A stretch of DNA of 64,000 bases from Flavobacterium caeni (GTDB taxonomy: Bacteria > Bacteroidota > Bacteroidia > Flavobacteriales > Flavobacteriaceae). Where the stretch lies: the NCBI RefSeq assembly GCF_900101895.1, contig NZ_FMVF01000009.1:62001-126000 (forward strand). The letters run 5' to 3'. The notes beneath the pieces were generated by a model. It had not been told where the DNA came from, searched no databases, and saw only the letters and a list, made by a program, of their open reading frames with translations. Position numbers and translations under genes: made by a program. Below, in pieces: positions 25,510 through 34,605 of the stretch; positions within the stretch are counted from its first letter, which is position 1, and every line of letters starts with the position of its first letter.

Positions 25510-26792
25510 CCAAGTGGATGGCCATCTTGATGTTGCCCACACTTTTGATGGGACAAAAAAAGCAGGTATTCGAAGCCAGCGACCTGAACTATTTTTGGAC
25601 GGCCTATGATTTGATTGTCGCCACAACCGATACCATCGAAAAGCAGGAACTTCTGGAAAACCTATACTTCAATCCCGGCACGCCCGGACTCGACGCACTG
25701 CGCGAGGTGCGCCGTTACACCACCAAAGATTACCTTGATGCGATCGCGAACTACCCCAAGTTTTGGGCTTCGTTACGTGCAAAAACACAAACGGTCGAGA
25801 CGCTTTATCCCGCAATCGAAACCGACATCGAGAAACTTCGGGCGGCCTATCCCGCACTCAAACCCGCAACCATCTATTTTGCCATGGGCGCGTTCAGGAC
25901 CAATGGAACGGTATACCTAGACCGCGTGCTCATTGGCGCCGAATGCGCATTGGCCGACCGGTTTGTCGTGATCGACGAATTGCCCGAATGGCGGCAACCG
26001 TTTTACCGCGAATCGGAGCCGCGCGAAAATCTGGCGCTGTTGTGTACACACGAATACCTACACATCCAACAAAAACCATTGGTCGAAAATTTGTTGTCGA
26101 TGTGCTTGTACGAAGGCGTGGCCGAATTTATTTCCTGCCTGGTAACGGGCAAAAAATCGACCGTGCCCGCAATTGACTTCGGCAAAGCGCATGAAAAAGA
26201 GGTTGTTGATTTGTTTGTCAAAGATTTGTACGTGATGAGCCACAACTACAACTGGATTTGGGGCGAAAACCGAAACGATTTCAAAATACGCGATTTGGGT
26301 TACTACATCGGATATGAAATCGCCGAGCGCCATTATGCAAAAGCATCCGACAAAACAAAGGCGATTGCAAACCTGATCGAACTCGATTATTCGGATGAAA
26401 AAGCGGTGGCGCGTTTGGTAGATGACACAAAGTTATTTCCGGAAGCGCTTTCGAAACTCAACGCCGACTATGAATCGCGACGCCCGACTGTTGTTTTGGT
26501 CGAACCGCTAATGGATGGCAACAAAATAAAGTCGGGAAAAACGCTGCTCAAAATCGTGTTTTCGGAACCGCTCAACGGCACGAACACCGGCGTCGATTTT
26601 GGCCCTTTGGGCGAAAGCGCATTTCCCGCATTGGGCGTGCAAAGAAAATGGTCCGACGACCATAAATCGTGGACCATTGAAGCGGATCTTGCGCCGAACC
26701 GGCACTATCAGATTTTGATATCGAATAATTTCAGGAAAGCCGATCAGACAAGGCTCAAACCTTATTTGATTGATTTCTGGACTTCAGATTAA
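25506..26792 (+). CDS. Exported putative zinc protease with HEYLH motif
   Basis: A 428-residue protein with a short signal peptide (MTKWMAILMLPTLLMGQ). Residues about 180-205 hold CTHEYLHIQQ and then EGVAEFIS, the HExxH plus downstream Glu arrangement of DUF2268-type predicted metalloproteases. The last about 100 residues look like an Ig-like Big_5 domain (LVEPLMDGNKIKSGKTLLKI, FSEPL). It is translationally coupled to an L,D-transpeptidase, so a cell-wall or periplasmic job is likely. The protease call rests on the motif alone. Confidence 0.68.
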   Translation: MTKWMAILMLPTLLMGQKKQVFEASDLNYFWTAYDLIVATTDTIEKQELLENLYFNPGTPGLDALREVRRYTTKDYLDAIANYPKFWASLRAKTQTVETLYPAIETDIEKLRAAYPALKPATIYFAMGAFRTNGTVYLDRVLIGAECALADRFVVIDELPEWRQPFYRESEPRENLALLCTHEYLHIQQKPLVENLLSMCLYEGVAEFISCLVTGKKSTVPAIDFGKAHEKEVVDLFVKDLYVMSHNYNWIWGENRNDFKIRDLGYYIGYEIAERHYAKASDKTKAIANLIELDYSDEKAVARLVDDTKLFPEALSKLNADYESRRPTVVLVEPLMDGNKIKSGKTLLKIVFSEPLNGTNTGVDFGPLGESAFPALGVQRKWSDDHKSWTIEADLAPNRHYQILISNNFRKADQTRLKPYLIDFWTSD

Positions 26793-26798
26793 CCTTCT

Positions 26799-27500
26799 TT
26801 AGGAAACCAACCTGCTCGGCGCCTTGCGCGACGGATGGTAAATGAACAAACACGATTTGTCCTTGATCGCATCGATGATGCCATCGGTGAGTTCGACCGG
26901 GATGGCCGGACAACCCTGGCTGCGGCCCAAACGGTTGTGGTTCCTGATGAACGATTCCGATACATAATCGGCGCCGTGCATCACTACGGCACGGTGGCGC
27001 GCGTTGTCATTGACGCCTCGTTCCTGTCCGTCCAAACGCAACGATTTGCCGTGTTTGCCGGTGTAGATTTCGCCCGTGATGTAAAACCCGAGGCTGCTTT
27101 TGTAGGATTCGGCCTTGTTCGAGAACACCTTGGCGAATTCCTCGCCCGTGTTGCGGCCGTGCGCGACCAATGAGTGGAACAGTATGGTGTTCGTACCCAG
27201 GTCGATGACCCAAAGTCTTTTGGTGTTCGACGACAGGCTAAAGTCGACGAGCGTCAATACGTCTTTCTCGATTTTGCCTTTGGCCTTGAGTGCGTAGAAT
27301 CCTTCGAGTGCCTTGGTAAAACTTTCCATTTTGGGCAATGCCGAAACGGTTGCCGAATGCAATTGTCCGTAAATAGAGGCCGCCTTGGTTTCAAGGGCCG
27401 ATGCGGTATGGGAAGCGACGAGCGGTGTCTTGCTGTTGGTCTGGTTGGCCGAGAATGACATCAGGAGCAGCGCCATCATCGGTAAAATCTTGTAAATCAT
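26799..27500 (-). CDS. Murein L,D-transpeptidase catalytic-domain protein (YkuD_2 type)
   Basis: A 233-residue exported protein, signal peptide near residue 20, with the YkuD_2 motif: HGADYVSE (about 182-189) and RSQGCPAIPVE (about 204-214), giving catalytic His and Cys. It belongs to a different branch from the neighbouring YcbB-like enzyme. It converges on the putative protease gene with only 6 nt between stops. Confidence 0.88.
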   Translation of the reverse strand: MIYKILPMMALLLMSFSANQTNSKTPLVASHTASALETKAASIYGQLHSATVSALPKMESFTKALEGFYALKAKGKIEKDVLTLVDFSLSSNTKRLWVIDLGTNTILFHSLVAHGRNTGEEFAKVFSNKAESYKSSLGFYITGEIYTGKHGKSLRLDGQERGVNDNARHRAVVMHGADYVSESFIRNHNRLGRSQGCPAIPVELTDGIIDAIKDKSCLFIYHPSRKAPSRLVS

Positions 27501-27686
27501 TCTTTTAATTTAGGTTAAACAATAGATTGGGGACGGCAAATGTAACAAAAAACGAATAGCGTCAAAATCTTTTACTGTTAAAATAATCGTTAAAACGCAA
27601 ATTTTACCGATTAACTGCACAATACTCCCGAATTGGGCACCTGGAGAGGGGATAACGACAGCTTTTAAGTTTTATTGTGAAAAGCG

Positions 27687-27716
27687 TTGTGATTGTCAAC
27701 ATAATAGTTATTTTTG
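27687..27716 (+). promoter_or_regulatory. Promoter of the DUF5916 gene
   Basis: TTG at 27687-27689 and TATTTTTG at 27709-27716 with a 19-bp spacer, a close match to the Bacteroidota housekeeping promoter, 21 nt before the ATG. The rest of the 236-nt spacer shows nothing else I can name. Confidence 0.75.
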
Positions 27717-27736
27717 CTTGAGCGAACCCCAAGTTT

Positions 27737-30148
27737 ATGACCAAAATCCGGTGCCTTTTTGTCGTTTTGACGCTGCTCGCGTGCCTTGTTTCGACGGCGC
27801 AGCGCAAATCGCTTCAAGCCATTTCAGTCACCGAAAACATTACAGTTGACGGCATCCTCGACGAAGAAATCTGGAAAACGGCCCCCATCGGTTCAGACTT
27901 TGTCATGTTTGCACCCGACAACGGGAAGCTCGTCGACGAAACCAAAAAAACCAACGTACAGGTCGTGTACAACGACGATGCGGTATACATTGCCGCGACC
28001 ATGTACGACAACGAACCCCAAAAGATATTAAAGGAAGTCACGCAACGCGACCTGTTTGGCACGTCGGAACATTTTGGCGTGTTCATCAACGGTTACAACG
28101 ACGGGCAACAGGATTTTCGCTTTTTTGTGTCGGCGGCCAATGTGCAAATGGATTGCGTGTTCACCGACCAGCAAGGCGAAGATTATACGTGGGACGCGAT
28201 TTGGGAAAGCAACGTCAAGATCACCGATTTTGGCTGGGTGGCCGAACTCAAAATCCCTTACGCCTGGCTGCGTTTTTCCGAGTATCCCGTACAAACGTGG
28301 GGCATCAACTTTTACCGCGAATTCCGTCGCGACCGGCAACAATACACCTGGAATTTCATCGACGCCAAGATCGCCAACGAAAGCATGCAATCGGGCTATC
28401 TCGAAGGCATCCAATACATCGAGCCGCCTACGCGTTTGTTTTTTATCCCCTACTCTTCTTTCTATTATGAAGACACGGCCCGCGGCGCCGAGCAGAAGTT
28501 CAAGATCGGGATGGACATCAAATACGGGATCAGCGATGCGTTTACCCTCGACGCGATCCTCGTACCCGACTTTGGCCAAACGCGGTTCGACAACGTCATC
28601 CTGAACCTGGGGCCGTTCGAACAGCAATTCAACGAAAACCGTCCGTTTTTTACCGAAGGCACCGAACTGTTCAACAAGGGGAATTTGTTGTACACGCGTC
28701 GCATCGGCGGTACGCCATCGACCTATCCGGTCACGGGCGACAACGAAACGGTGACCGAATATCCGTCGGCGATCAACCTGATCAATGCGGTCAAGGTTTC
28801 GGGACGCACCAAAAAAGGACTCGGCATAGGCGTACTCAATGCCATCACCGAGCGCACGTCGGCGGTGGTGCTCGATACGGTTTCGGGCATCCGACGCAAG
28901 GTCGAGGTCGAGCCGATGGCCAATTACAACGTGCTTGTAGTCGATCAGCGCTTCAACCAGAATTCATCGGTATCGCTGGTGAACACCAACGTCACGCGCG
29001 GCGGCAGCTACCGCGATGCGAATGTGAGCGCGGCCGTTTTCGATTTGAACACCAAGAAGAACACCTACAACGCCTCGGGCAATTTCAAGTACAGCTACAT
29101 CAACGAATTGGGGAACAATCCCGATTACGACGGTTTCAGCGCGGCGCTCAGTTTGGGCGAAACCAGCGGCAAATTCCGTTACCGCGTGGCGGGCAGTTAT
29201 GTATCGAAGGATTACGACAACAACGATCTTGGGATCAACTTTTTGACGAATTACCACACGCTCGAGGCCTATGGTTCTTACCGCATCCTGAACCCGACCA
29301 AGCGTTTCAACACCTTTACGTTTTACACCGAATGGTACTCGGAATTCCAGAACACGACGGGCCGTATGCAGCAGGGTACGCTCAACATGTACGTCAATTC
29401 GACGAGCCGCAAGAACCACTATTTTGGTTATGGTGTGAACATCCGCCCGTTCAAGACGTATGATTTTTATGAATCGCTTACCGAGGGCCGTTTTGTCGAA
29501 TTGCCCGAAAACTACCGCGGCTGGGTTTATTTCTCTTCGAATTACAACTACAAATTCGCGCTCGACATCCAGCCAGCGCTTACGCTCACCAGCGAAAAAG
29601 ACCGGCTCAATTTCGAGTTTTTCATAAGTCCGAGGTACCGCGTGAGCAACCGCGTGATGCTGATTTATTCCTACGATTACCTGTACAACAAAAACAACCG
29701 CGGCCGCATCGCTTTTGACGGCGACGACATCATTTTTGCGCGTCGTGACCGCGATACGCACACGCATACGATCGAGTCGAAATTTGCGATCAACAACCGC
29801 ATGACCGTTAATTTGCTGGCGCGGTACTATTGGTCTTATGCCAAGAATCTGGCGTATGAAGAACTACAGCCCAACGGCAAATTGGCGCCTTCGGACTACA
29901 ACCAATACCTTAACGTGAACTTCAATTCGTGGAATGTCGATTTGTCGTATTCATGGTGGTTCGCGCCGGGCAGCCAGTTGTCGTTTTTGTACCGTAACAA
30001 CGCGCTCTCGGACAAGCGCAACCTGGGTTACATCGACAAAAACCTGGGCGACAATTTCACCGATTTGTTTCGCGGCGACCTCAACAATGTATTCTCGGTG
30101 AGCATCCGCTACTTCCTCGATTACAACAACGTCAAGGGCTGGTTTTAA
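27737..30148 (+). CDS. DUF5916 outer-membrane protein with CBM9-like domain
   Basis: An 803-residue exported protein. After the signal peptide (to about STAQ, residue 22) comes a CBM9-like beta-sandwich (about 28-210; ITVDGILDEEIWKTA at 38-52) and then DUF5916, an antiparallel, aromatic-rich region with beta-barrel character to the C-terminus. The family is widespread in Bacteroidota, often beside peptidases, and of unproven function. It stands alone with its own promoter. Confidence 0.85.
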   Translation: MTKIRCLFVVLTLLACLVSTAQRKSLQAISVTENITVDGILDEEIWKTAPIGSDFVMFAPDNGKLVDETKKTNVQVVYNDDAVYIAATMYDNEPQKILKEVTQRDLFGTSEHFGVFINGYNDGQQDFRFFVSAANVQMDCVFTDQQGEDYTWDAIWESNVKITDFGWVAELKIPYAWLRFSEYPVQTWGINFYREFRRDRQQYTWNFIDAKIANESMQSGYLEGIQYIEPPTRLFFIPYSSFYYEDTARGAEQKFKIGMDIKYGISDAFTLDAILVPDFGQTRFDNVILNLGPFEQQFNENRPFFTEGTELFNKGNLLYTRRIGGTPSTYPVTGDNETVTEYPSAINLINAVKVSGRTKKGLGIGVLNAITERTSAVVLDTVSGIRRKVEVEPMANYNVLVVDQRFNQNSSVSLVNTNVTRGGSYRDANVSAAVFDLNTKKNTYNASGNFKYSYINELGNNPDYDGFSAALSLGETSGKFRYRVAGSYVSKDYDNNDLGINFLTNYHTLEAYGSYRILNPTKRFNTFTFYTEWYSEFQNTTGRMQQGTLNMYVNSTSRKNHYFGYGVNIRPFKTYDFYESLTEGRFVELPENYRGWVYFSSNYNYKFALDIQPALTLTSEKDRLNFEFFISPRYRVSNRVMLIYSYDYLYNKNNRGRIAFDGDDIIFARRDRDTHTHTIESKFAINNRMTVNLLARYYWSYAKNLAYEELQPNGKLAPSDYNQYLNVNFNSWNVDLSYSWWFAPGSQLSFLYRNNALSDKRNLGYIDKNLGDNFTDLFRGDLNNVFSVSIRYFLDYNNVKGWF

Positions 30149-30192
30149 AGTTTATTTAACCGCTTGCGATTTCGCGCCACGCGGAATTTGCC

Positions 30193-30200
30193 TATTTTTG
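30193..30200 (+). promoter_or_regulatory. gpmI promoter -7 box
   Basis: TATTTTTG, 15 nt before the gpmI ATG, fully matching TAnnTTTG. Confidence 0.65.
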
Positions 30201-30214
30201 TAAAAATCCAAACC

Positions 30215-31732
30215 ATGAACAAAAAAGTCATCCTCATGATCCTTGACGGATGGGGAAAATCGCCCGATCCGAAAGTCTCGGCCCCAGACAACGCCAACAT
30301 TCCGTTTATCAAATCGCTTTTCGAAAAATACCCGAGCGCCGAGTTGCGCACCGACGGACTCAATGTTGGGCTTCCCGATGGCCAGATGGGCAATTCGGAG
30401 GTAGGCCACATGAATTTGGGCGCGGGCCGTATCATTTACCAGGACTTGGTCAAGATCAACCTGGCCGTCGAGAACAAGACGTTCAACAAGGAAAAGGCGA
30501 TTGCCGATGCGTTCCATTACGCCAAGGAATACGACAAGGACGTGCATTTGCTCGGGTTGGTATCCGACGGCGGCGTGCACTCGCACATTTCGCATTTAAA
30601 GGGCTTGATCGATGCCACGCACGACTATGGTTTGAACAAAGTATACGTCCATGCGTTTACCGACGGACGCGACGTAGATCCCAAGTCGGGTGCCGGCTTC
30701 ATTGGCGAAATCGTCGATCATGTCAAGGGTACGTCGGCCCAACTGGCTTCGGTTGTCGGAAGATATTATGCGATGGACCGCGACAAACGCTGGGAACGCG
30801 TGCAAAAGGCGTATGATTTGCTCGTACATGGCACGGGGCAACATTCGCGCGACGCCGTGGCATCGATCGAAGCCAGCTATGCGAAAAACGTGACCGACGA
30901 ATTCATCGGCCCGATTGTCATGACCAATTCGCACGACGAGCCGCTGGTGACCATCAAGGAAGGCGATGTGGTTATTTTCTTTAACTTCCGCACCGACCGC
31001 GGACGCCAGCTTACCGAAGTCTTGTCGCAAAAAGACCATCCCGACCACCACATGCACAAAATGAATTTGTACTATGTGACGATGACCAACTACGACGACA
31101 CGTTCAACAACATTTACCGCATTTTCGACAAGGACAACATCACCGAAACGTTGGGCGAAGTGTTGTCGCGCGCGGGCAAGAAGCAAATCCGAATCGCCGA
31201 AACCGAAAAATACCCGCACGTGACGTTTTTCTTCTCGGGCGGACGCGAAGAACCGTTCGAGGGCGAAAGCCGTATTTTGCGCAATTCACCAAAGGTCGCC
31301 ACCTACGATTTACAACCCGAGATGAGCGCCCATGAGCTGGCCGATGCACTCGTGCCTGAACTCGAAAAAGGCGACGTCGATTTTGTATGTCTCAATTTTG
31401 CCAACGGCGACATGGTGGGCCACACCGGTGTTTTTGACGCCGCGGTCAAAGCATGCGAAGCCGTCGATGCATGCGCGAAAAAAGTAATTGACGCGGCATT
31501 GGCCAACGGTTACACGACCATCGTTATCGCCGACCACGGCAATTGCGAGACGATGATCAACCCCGACGGCAGCCCGCATACGGCGCACACGACCAATCCG
31601 GTGCCCATCATCTTGGTCGATCCCGAGATCACAAAAATCAACAGCGGCATTTTAGGCGACATTGCCCCTACCATCCTCGATTTGATGGGCGTGCCGCAAC
31701 CCGCGTCGATGACGCAACATTCGCTTTTATAA
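30215..31732 (+). CDS. gpmI: Phosphoglycerate mutase, 2,3-BPG-independent
   Basis: A 505-residue alkaline-phosphatase-superfamily enzyme that interconverts 3- and 2-phosphoglycerate using manganese. The N-terminal metal motif is ILDGWG (about 8-13), the phosphoserine motif is NSEVGHMNLGAGR (about 61-73), and the C-terminal metal sites include ADHGNCE (about 441-447) and HTAHTTNPVP. The length fits the family. The start at MNKKVIL is set by the promoter box 15 nt before it and by homology. Confidence 0.95.
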   Translation: MNKKVILMILDGWGKSPDPKVSAPDNANIPFIKSLFEKYPSAELRTDGLNVGLPDGQMGNSEVGHMNLGAGRIIYQDLVKINLAVENKTFNKEKAIADAFHYAKEYDKDVHLLGLVSDGGVHSHISHLKGLIDATHDYGLNKVYVHAFTDGRDVDPKSGAGFIGEIVDHVKGTSAQLASVVGRYYAMDRDKRWERVQKAYDLLVHGTGQHSRDAVASIEASYAKNVTDEFIGPIVMTNSHDEPLVTIKEGDVVIFFNFRTDRGRQLTEVLSQKDHPDHHMHKMNLYYVTMTNYDDTFNNIYRIFDKDNITETLGEVLSRAGKKQIRIAETEKYPHVTFFFSGGREEPFEGESRILRNSPKVATYDLQPEMSAHELADALVPELEKGDVDFVCLNFANGDMVGHTGVFDAAVKACEAVDACAKKVIDAALANGYTTIVIADHGNCETMINPDGSPHTAHTTNPVPIILVDPEITKINSGILGDIAPTILDLMGVPQPASMTQHSLL

Positions 31733-31747
31733 ATTTAATAATACGTT

Positions 31748-32512
31748 TTGAAGTTCAAGTTCTTTTTCCTTTCGCTTTTTTGTATCGCTTTTTCGCACGC
31801 GCAAACGCGCACCACCGACAAAAACAACATCGGTTGGTTTGCGGCCACTGGCACGTTCAACCTGTCTGAAAAATGGGGCCTCCACACCGAATACCAATGG
31901 CGCCGCGACGACTATGTCGAAAACTGGCAACAGGGCCTTTTGCGCGTGGGCGTCAACTATAAATTTTCGTCCGATGTGTTGTTTCGCGTGGGTTATGCGT
32001 GGGCCGAGACGTATCCGTACGGCGAGATTCCGCTCAACAATTTCGGCAAGGATTTTACCGAGCACCGCGTGTATGAGATGGTGCAATTGGGGCACAAGGT
32101 CGGCAGCCTGTCGCTCAACCATCGTTTTATGTTCGAGCAGCGTTGGGTGGGCCGGTACACGAATGCGTTGCTGACTTCGGAAGACGATTATGTGTATTTG
32201 AACCGATTGCGCTACATGATCCGACTGCAACTGCCGGTCTATAAAAAACTGTATGCCGCCGTGTACGATGAATTGTTCATGGGCTTTGGCGAGAACATCG
32301 GCGAGAACATCTTTGACCAGAACCGTTTTGGTGCGCTCATCGGCCATCCCATCGGCAAAAACATCCGTATCGAGGGCGGCTATTTGAACCAAACCGTACA
32401 GCTCGGCCGTGAAGTAGGTGGCAAAAATGCTTTCCAGAAAAACAACGGATTCATCATTTCGGGGATTTTCAATTTCGATTTGTACAAATCCGAAGACGCC
32501 GCAAAACCTTAA
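31748..32512 (+). CDS. DUF2490-family exported protein
   Basis: A 254-residue outer-membrane type protein with signal peptide MKFKFFFLSLFCIAFSHAQ and many amphipathic aromatic strands (WGLHTEYQWRRDDY, RYMIRLQLP). The family is of unknown function and is thought to form a barrel. The start is a TTG codon; the in-frame stop three codons upstream leaves no ATG, and TTG gives a full signal peptide. It follows gpmI by 15 nt and is probably cotranscribed. Confidence 0.82.
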   Translation: MKFKFFFLSLFCIAFSHAQTRTTDKNNIGWFAATGTFNLSEKWGLHTEYQWRRDDYVENWQQGLLRVGVNYKFSSDVLFRVGYAWAETYPYGEIPLNNFGKDFTEHRVYEMVQLGHKVGSLSLNHRFMFEQRWVGRYTNALLTSEDDYVYLNRLRYMIRLQLPVYKKLYAAVYDELFMGFGENIGENIFDQNRFGALIGHPIGKNIRIEGGYLNQTVQLGREVGGKNAFQKNNGFIISGIFNFDLYKSEDAAKP

Positions 32513-32515
32513 GTT

Positions 32516-32640
32516 TTTACCGCAAAGCAGGGAAGAAAACGCAAAGCACGAAAAGTTGCGTTTGTAGGCTCGACCTGCTTGGCTGTTGCTTATTTGATTG
32601 GCTTTGTGTACTTTGCGAGCACGCTTTTTTCTTTGCGGCA
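32516..32640. repeat. ACCGCAAAG dispersed repeat, two-armed copy
   Basis: The left arm has TACCGCAAAG, then ACGCAAAGCACG (32523-32557). The right arm has CTTTGCGAGCACGC, then CTTTGCGGCA (about 32611-32640). The arms are imperfectly complementary and could fold into a long hairpin between the DUF2490 and map genes. The same words recur at 39229-39318, 39415-39504 and 44779-44812. Confidence 0.7.
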
Positions 32641-32659
32641 AAAATCAAATAAGATTCCT

Positions 32660-32667
32660 TATTTTTG
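32660..32667 (+). promoter_or_regulatory. map promoter -7 box
   Basis: TATTTTTG, 20 nt before the map ATG, directly after the ACCGCAAAG repeat. Confidence 0.65.
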
Positions 32668-32686
32668 CAGTCGAAAATTTGACGAC

Positions 32687-33505
32687 ATGATCATTCCAAA
32701 AACCAGCGAGGAAATCGAACTCATGCGCGAAAGCGCGTTGCTCGTTTCGAAAACGTTAGGCATGATTGCGGGCGAAATCAAACCCGGGATCACCACTTTG
32801 CAATTGGACAAAATGGCCGAACAATTCATACGCGACCACCAGGCCGTCCCTGGATTTCTTGGGTTGTACGGCTGTCCGTCGACGCTGCTTACGAGTGTCA
32901 ACGAACAGGTCGTACACGGCTTGCCTGCCGATCGCCCGATCGAGGAAGGCGATATCGTGTCGGTAGATTGCGGCGTGCTCAAGAACGAATTCTACGGCGA
33001 CCACGCCTATACGTTTGCCATTGGCGAGATCGCGCCCGAAACGCAAAAATTGTTGCAGGTGACCAAAGAATCGTTGTACGTCGGCATCCGCGAATTCAGG
33101 GCGGGCAACCGCGTAGAAGATGTTGGGAACGCCATCCAAAAATACACCGAGGCGCATGGTTATGGGGTCGTACGCGAACTCGTAGGGCACGGGCTTGGCA
33201 AGAAAATGCACGAAGATCCCGAGATGCCCAACTATGGCAAACGCGGCCGCGGCAAAATGTTTGTCGAAGGCATGGTGGTGGCCATCGAGCCGATGATCAA
33301 CATGGGGACCAAAAACATCAAGCACCTCAAGGATGGCTGGACGATCGTGACCGCCGACCGCAAACCGAGCGCGCATTTCGAACACGACGTGGCGTTGATC
33401 AACGGGAAGCCGGAATTGCTTTCGACGTTTGCCTACATCTACAAAGCGCTGGGGATCGAGAGCGATGAGGAACGTGAATTCAGACGCGAACCGTTGGTCG
33501 TTTGA
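32687..33505 (+). CDS. map: Type I methionine aminopeptidase
   Basis: A 272-residue enzyme that removes N-terminal methionine from nascent proteins. Metal ligands are recognisable: Asp in VSVDCGV and Asp in YGDHAYTF, His in VGHGLGKKMHEDP, Glu in AIEPMIN and Glu in HFEHDVAL. The start at MIIPKTSEEIELM is chosen because it fits the family and follows the promoter box; the longer frame would read through the repeat element. Confidence 0.95.
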   Translation: MIIPKTSEEIELMRESALLVSKTLGMIAGEIKPGITTLQLDKMAEQFIRDHQAVPGFLGLYGCPSTLLTSVNEQVVHGLPADRPIEEGDIVSVDCGVLKNEFYGDHAYTFAIGEIAPETQKLLQVTKESLYVGIREFRAGNRVEDVGNAIQKYTEAHGYGVVRELVGHGLGKKMHEDPEMPNYGKRGRGKMFVEGMVVAIEPMINMGTKNIKHLKDGWTIVTADRKPSAHFEHDVALINGKPELLSTFAYIYKALGIESDEEREFRREPLVV

Positions 33506-33516
33506 TGGTCTTGGTG

Positions 33517-33656
33517 AAAAAGTGCAGTTTTTCTGTAATTGACCTTTAAGGGAAATGCGTATTTTTACCGTAGGGAAGGGGGCATTGGAAGTATACCCCA
33601 ACAAAATAAATTTGACACGGGGCTACAGAAAATCTGTACATTTTGTTAAAGTTTTA
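33517..33656 (+). repeat. Dispersed 140-bp element, copy 2
   Basis: The 5' hairpin TGCAGTTTTTCTGTA (33523-33537) is followed by a promoter-like TTGA and TATTTTT. The core is at 33571-33610, identical over 40 nt to copy 3 and including GTATACCCCAACAAAATAAA. The perfect palindrome TACAGAAAATCTGTA at 33624-33638 follows, then CATTTTGTTAAAGTTTT. It lies between map and a methyltransferase gene, both on the plus strand. Confidence 0.9.
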
Positions 33657-33758
33657 GTTTCTGTTTCCGGATTGGCTCCGGCATCCCCAAACAAGGCCCT
33701 TTTTTAATATTTTTATGGCTCCCTATAGCATGTTCTTGTGCCGGCATCTTTCTAAAAA

Positions 33759-34523
33759 ATGAAGAAAATCTTCAAATTCATACTCAACACCATCCCGCGT
33801 CCGCTCTTGATACGGCTGAGTTATGTGGCGCGGCCGATTTTGGCATTTTTGCTCAAAGGAAATACTTTCACCGATCCGATCGACGGCCAAAGTTTCAGAC
33901 AGTTTTTGCCTTACGGATACGGCACACAACGCAACAACGTTTTGTCGCCCAGCACCTTGTCGCTCGAACGCCATAGGTTGTTGTGGCTGTATTTGAAGAA
34001 CGAAACCGACTTTTTTACGGCGCCCAAAAAAGTGTTGCATTTTGCACCCGAACAGGCTTTTTACAAACGCTTCCGCAACCAAAAGAACCTGGATTATACC
34101 ACGACCGATTTGTTCTCGCCGCTGGCCGACGTCAAGGCCGACATCTGCAATTTGCCGTTCGAGGACAACCAATACGATTTGATTTTGTGCAACCACGTGC
34201 TCGAGCACATCCCCGACGATACCAAGGCCATGCAGGAGCTGTACCGCGTACTCAAACCGGGCGGCATGGGCATCTTCCAGATTCCGCAAGACTTGAAGCG
34301 CGAAACCACATTCGAAGACGATTCGATCACCGATCCCAAACAACGTGCCGCCATTTTTGGCCAGTACGACCACGTTCGGGTGTATGGTCGCGATTATTTC
34401 GACAAGTTGCGCAGCATCGGTTTTAGGGTAATCGAAGAAGATTACACGCAAAAATTGACACCGGATTTGGTCGAAAAATACTGCTTGGCCAAGGGCGAAA
34501 TCATCCCTGTTTGTTTCAAATAG
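33759..34523 (+). CDS. Class I SAM-dependent methyltransferase
   Basis: A 254-residue methyltransferase (Methyltransf_11 type). The SAM region starts VLHFAPEQAFYKRF (about 92-105, a divergent motif I), followed by YTTTDLFSPLADVKADICNL and then LILCNHVLEHIPDD (about 143-156) and LKPGG. An N-terminal basic, hydrophobic stretch (residues 1-33) may bind membrane or RNA. The substrate is unknown. It follows copy 2 of the dispersed element. Confidence 0.87.
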   Translation: MKKIFKFILNTIPRPLLIRLSYVARPILAFLLKGNTFTDPIDGQSFRQFLPYGYGTQRNNVLSPSTLSLERHRLLWLYLKNETDFFTAPKKVLHFAPEQAFYKRFRNQKNLDYTTTDLFSPLADVKADICNLPFEDNQYDLILCNHVLEHIPDDTKAMQELYRVLKPGGMGIFQIPQDLKRETTFEDDSITDPKQRAAIFGQYDHVRVYGRDYFDKLRSIGFRVIEEDYTQKLTPDLVEKYCLAKGEIIPVCFK

Positions 34524-34605
34524 CCGTCAATTAACACTTTGACGTACCGCCGTGCAATATCGTTTGTGCATTATTTGTTATATTTACCATCCTGAACGCA
34601 CAATT

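Noticed and set aside
27737..30148. DUF5916 protein as a TonB-dependent receptor
   Set aside because: No carboxypeptidase-like or plug domain is visible; the N-terminus is a CBM9-like domain and the rest fits DUF5916.
32516..32640. ACCGCAAAG arms as a CRISPR array
   Set aside because: The units are not regularly spaced direct repeats with unique spacers, and no cas gene is present.
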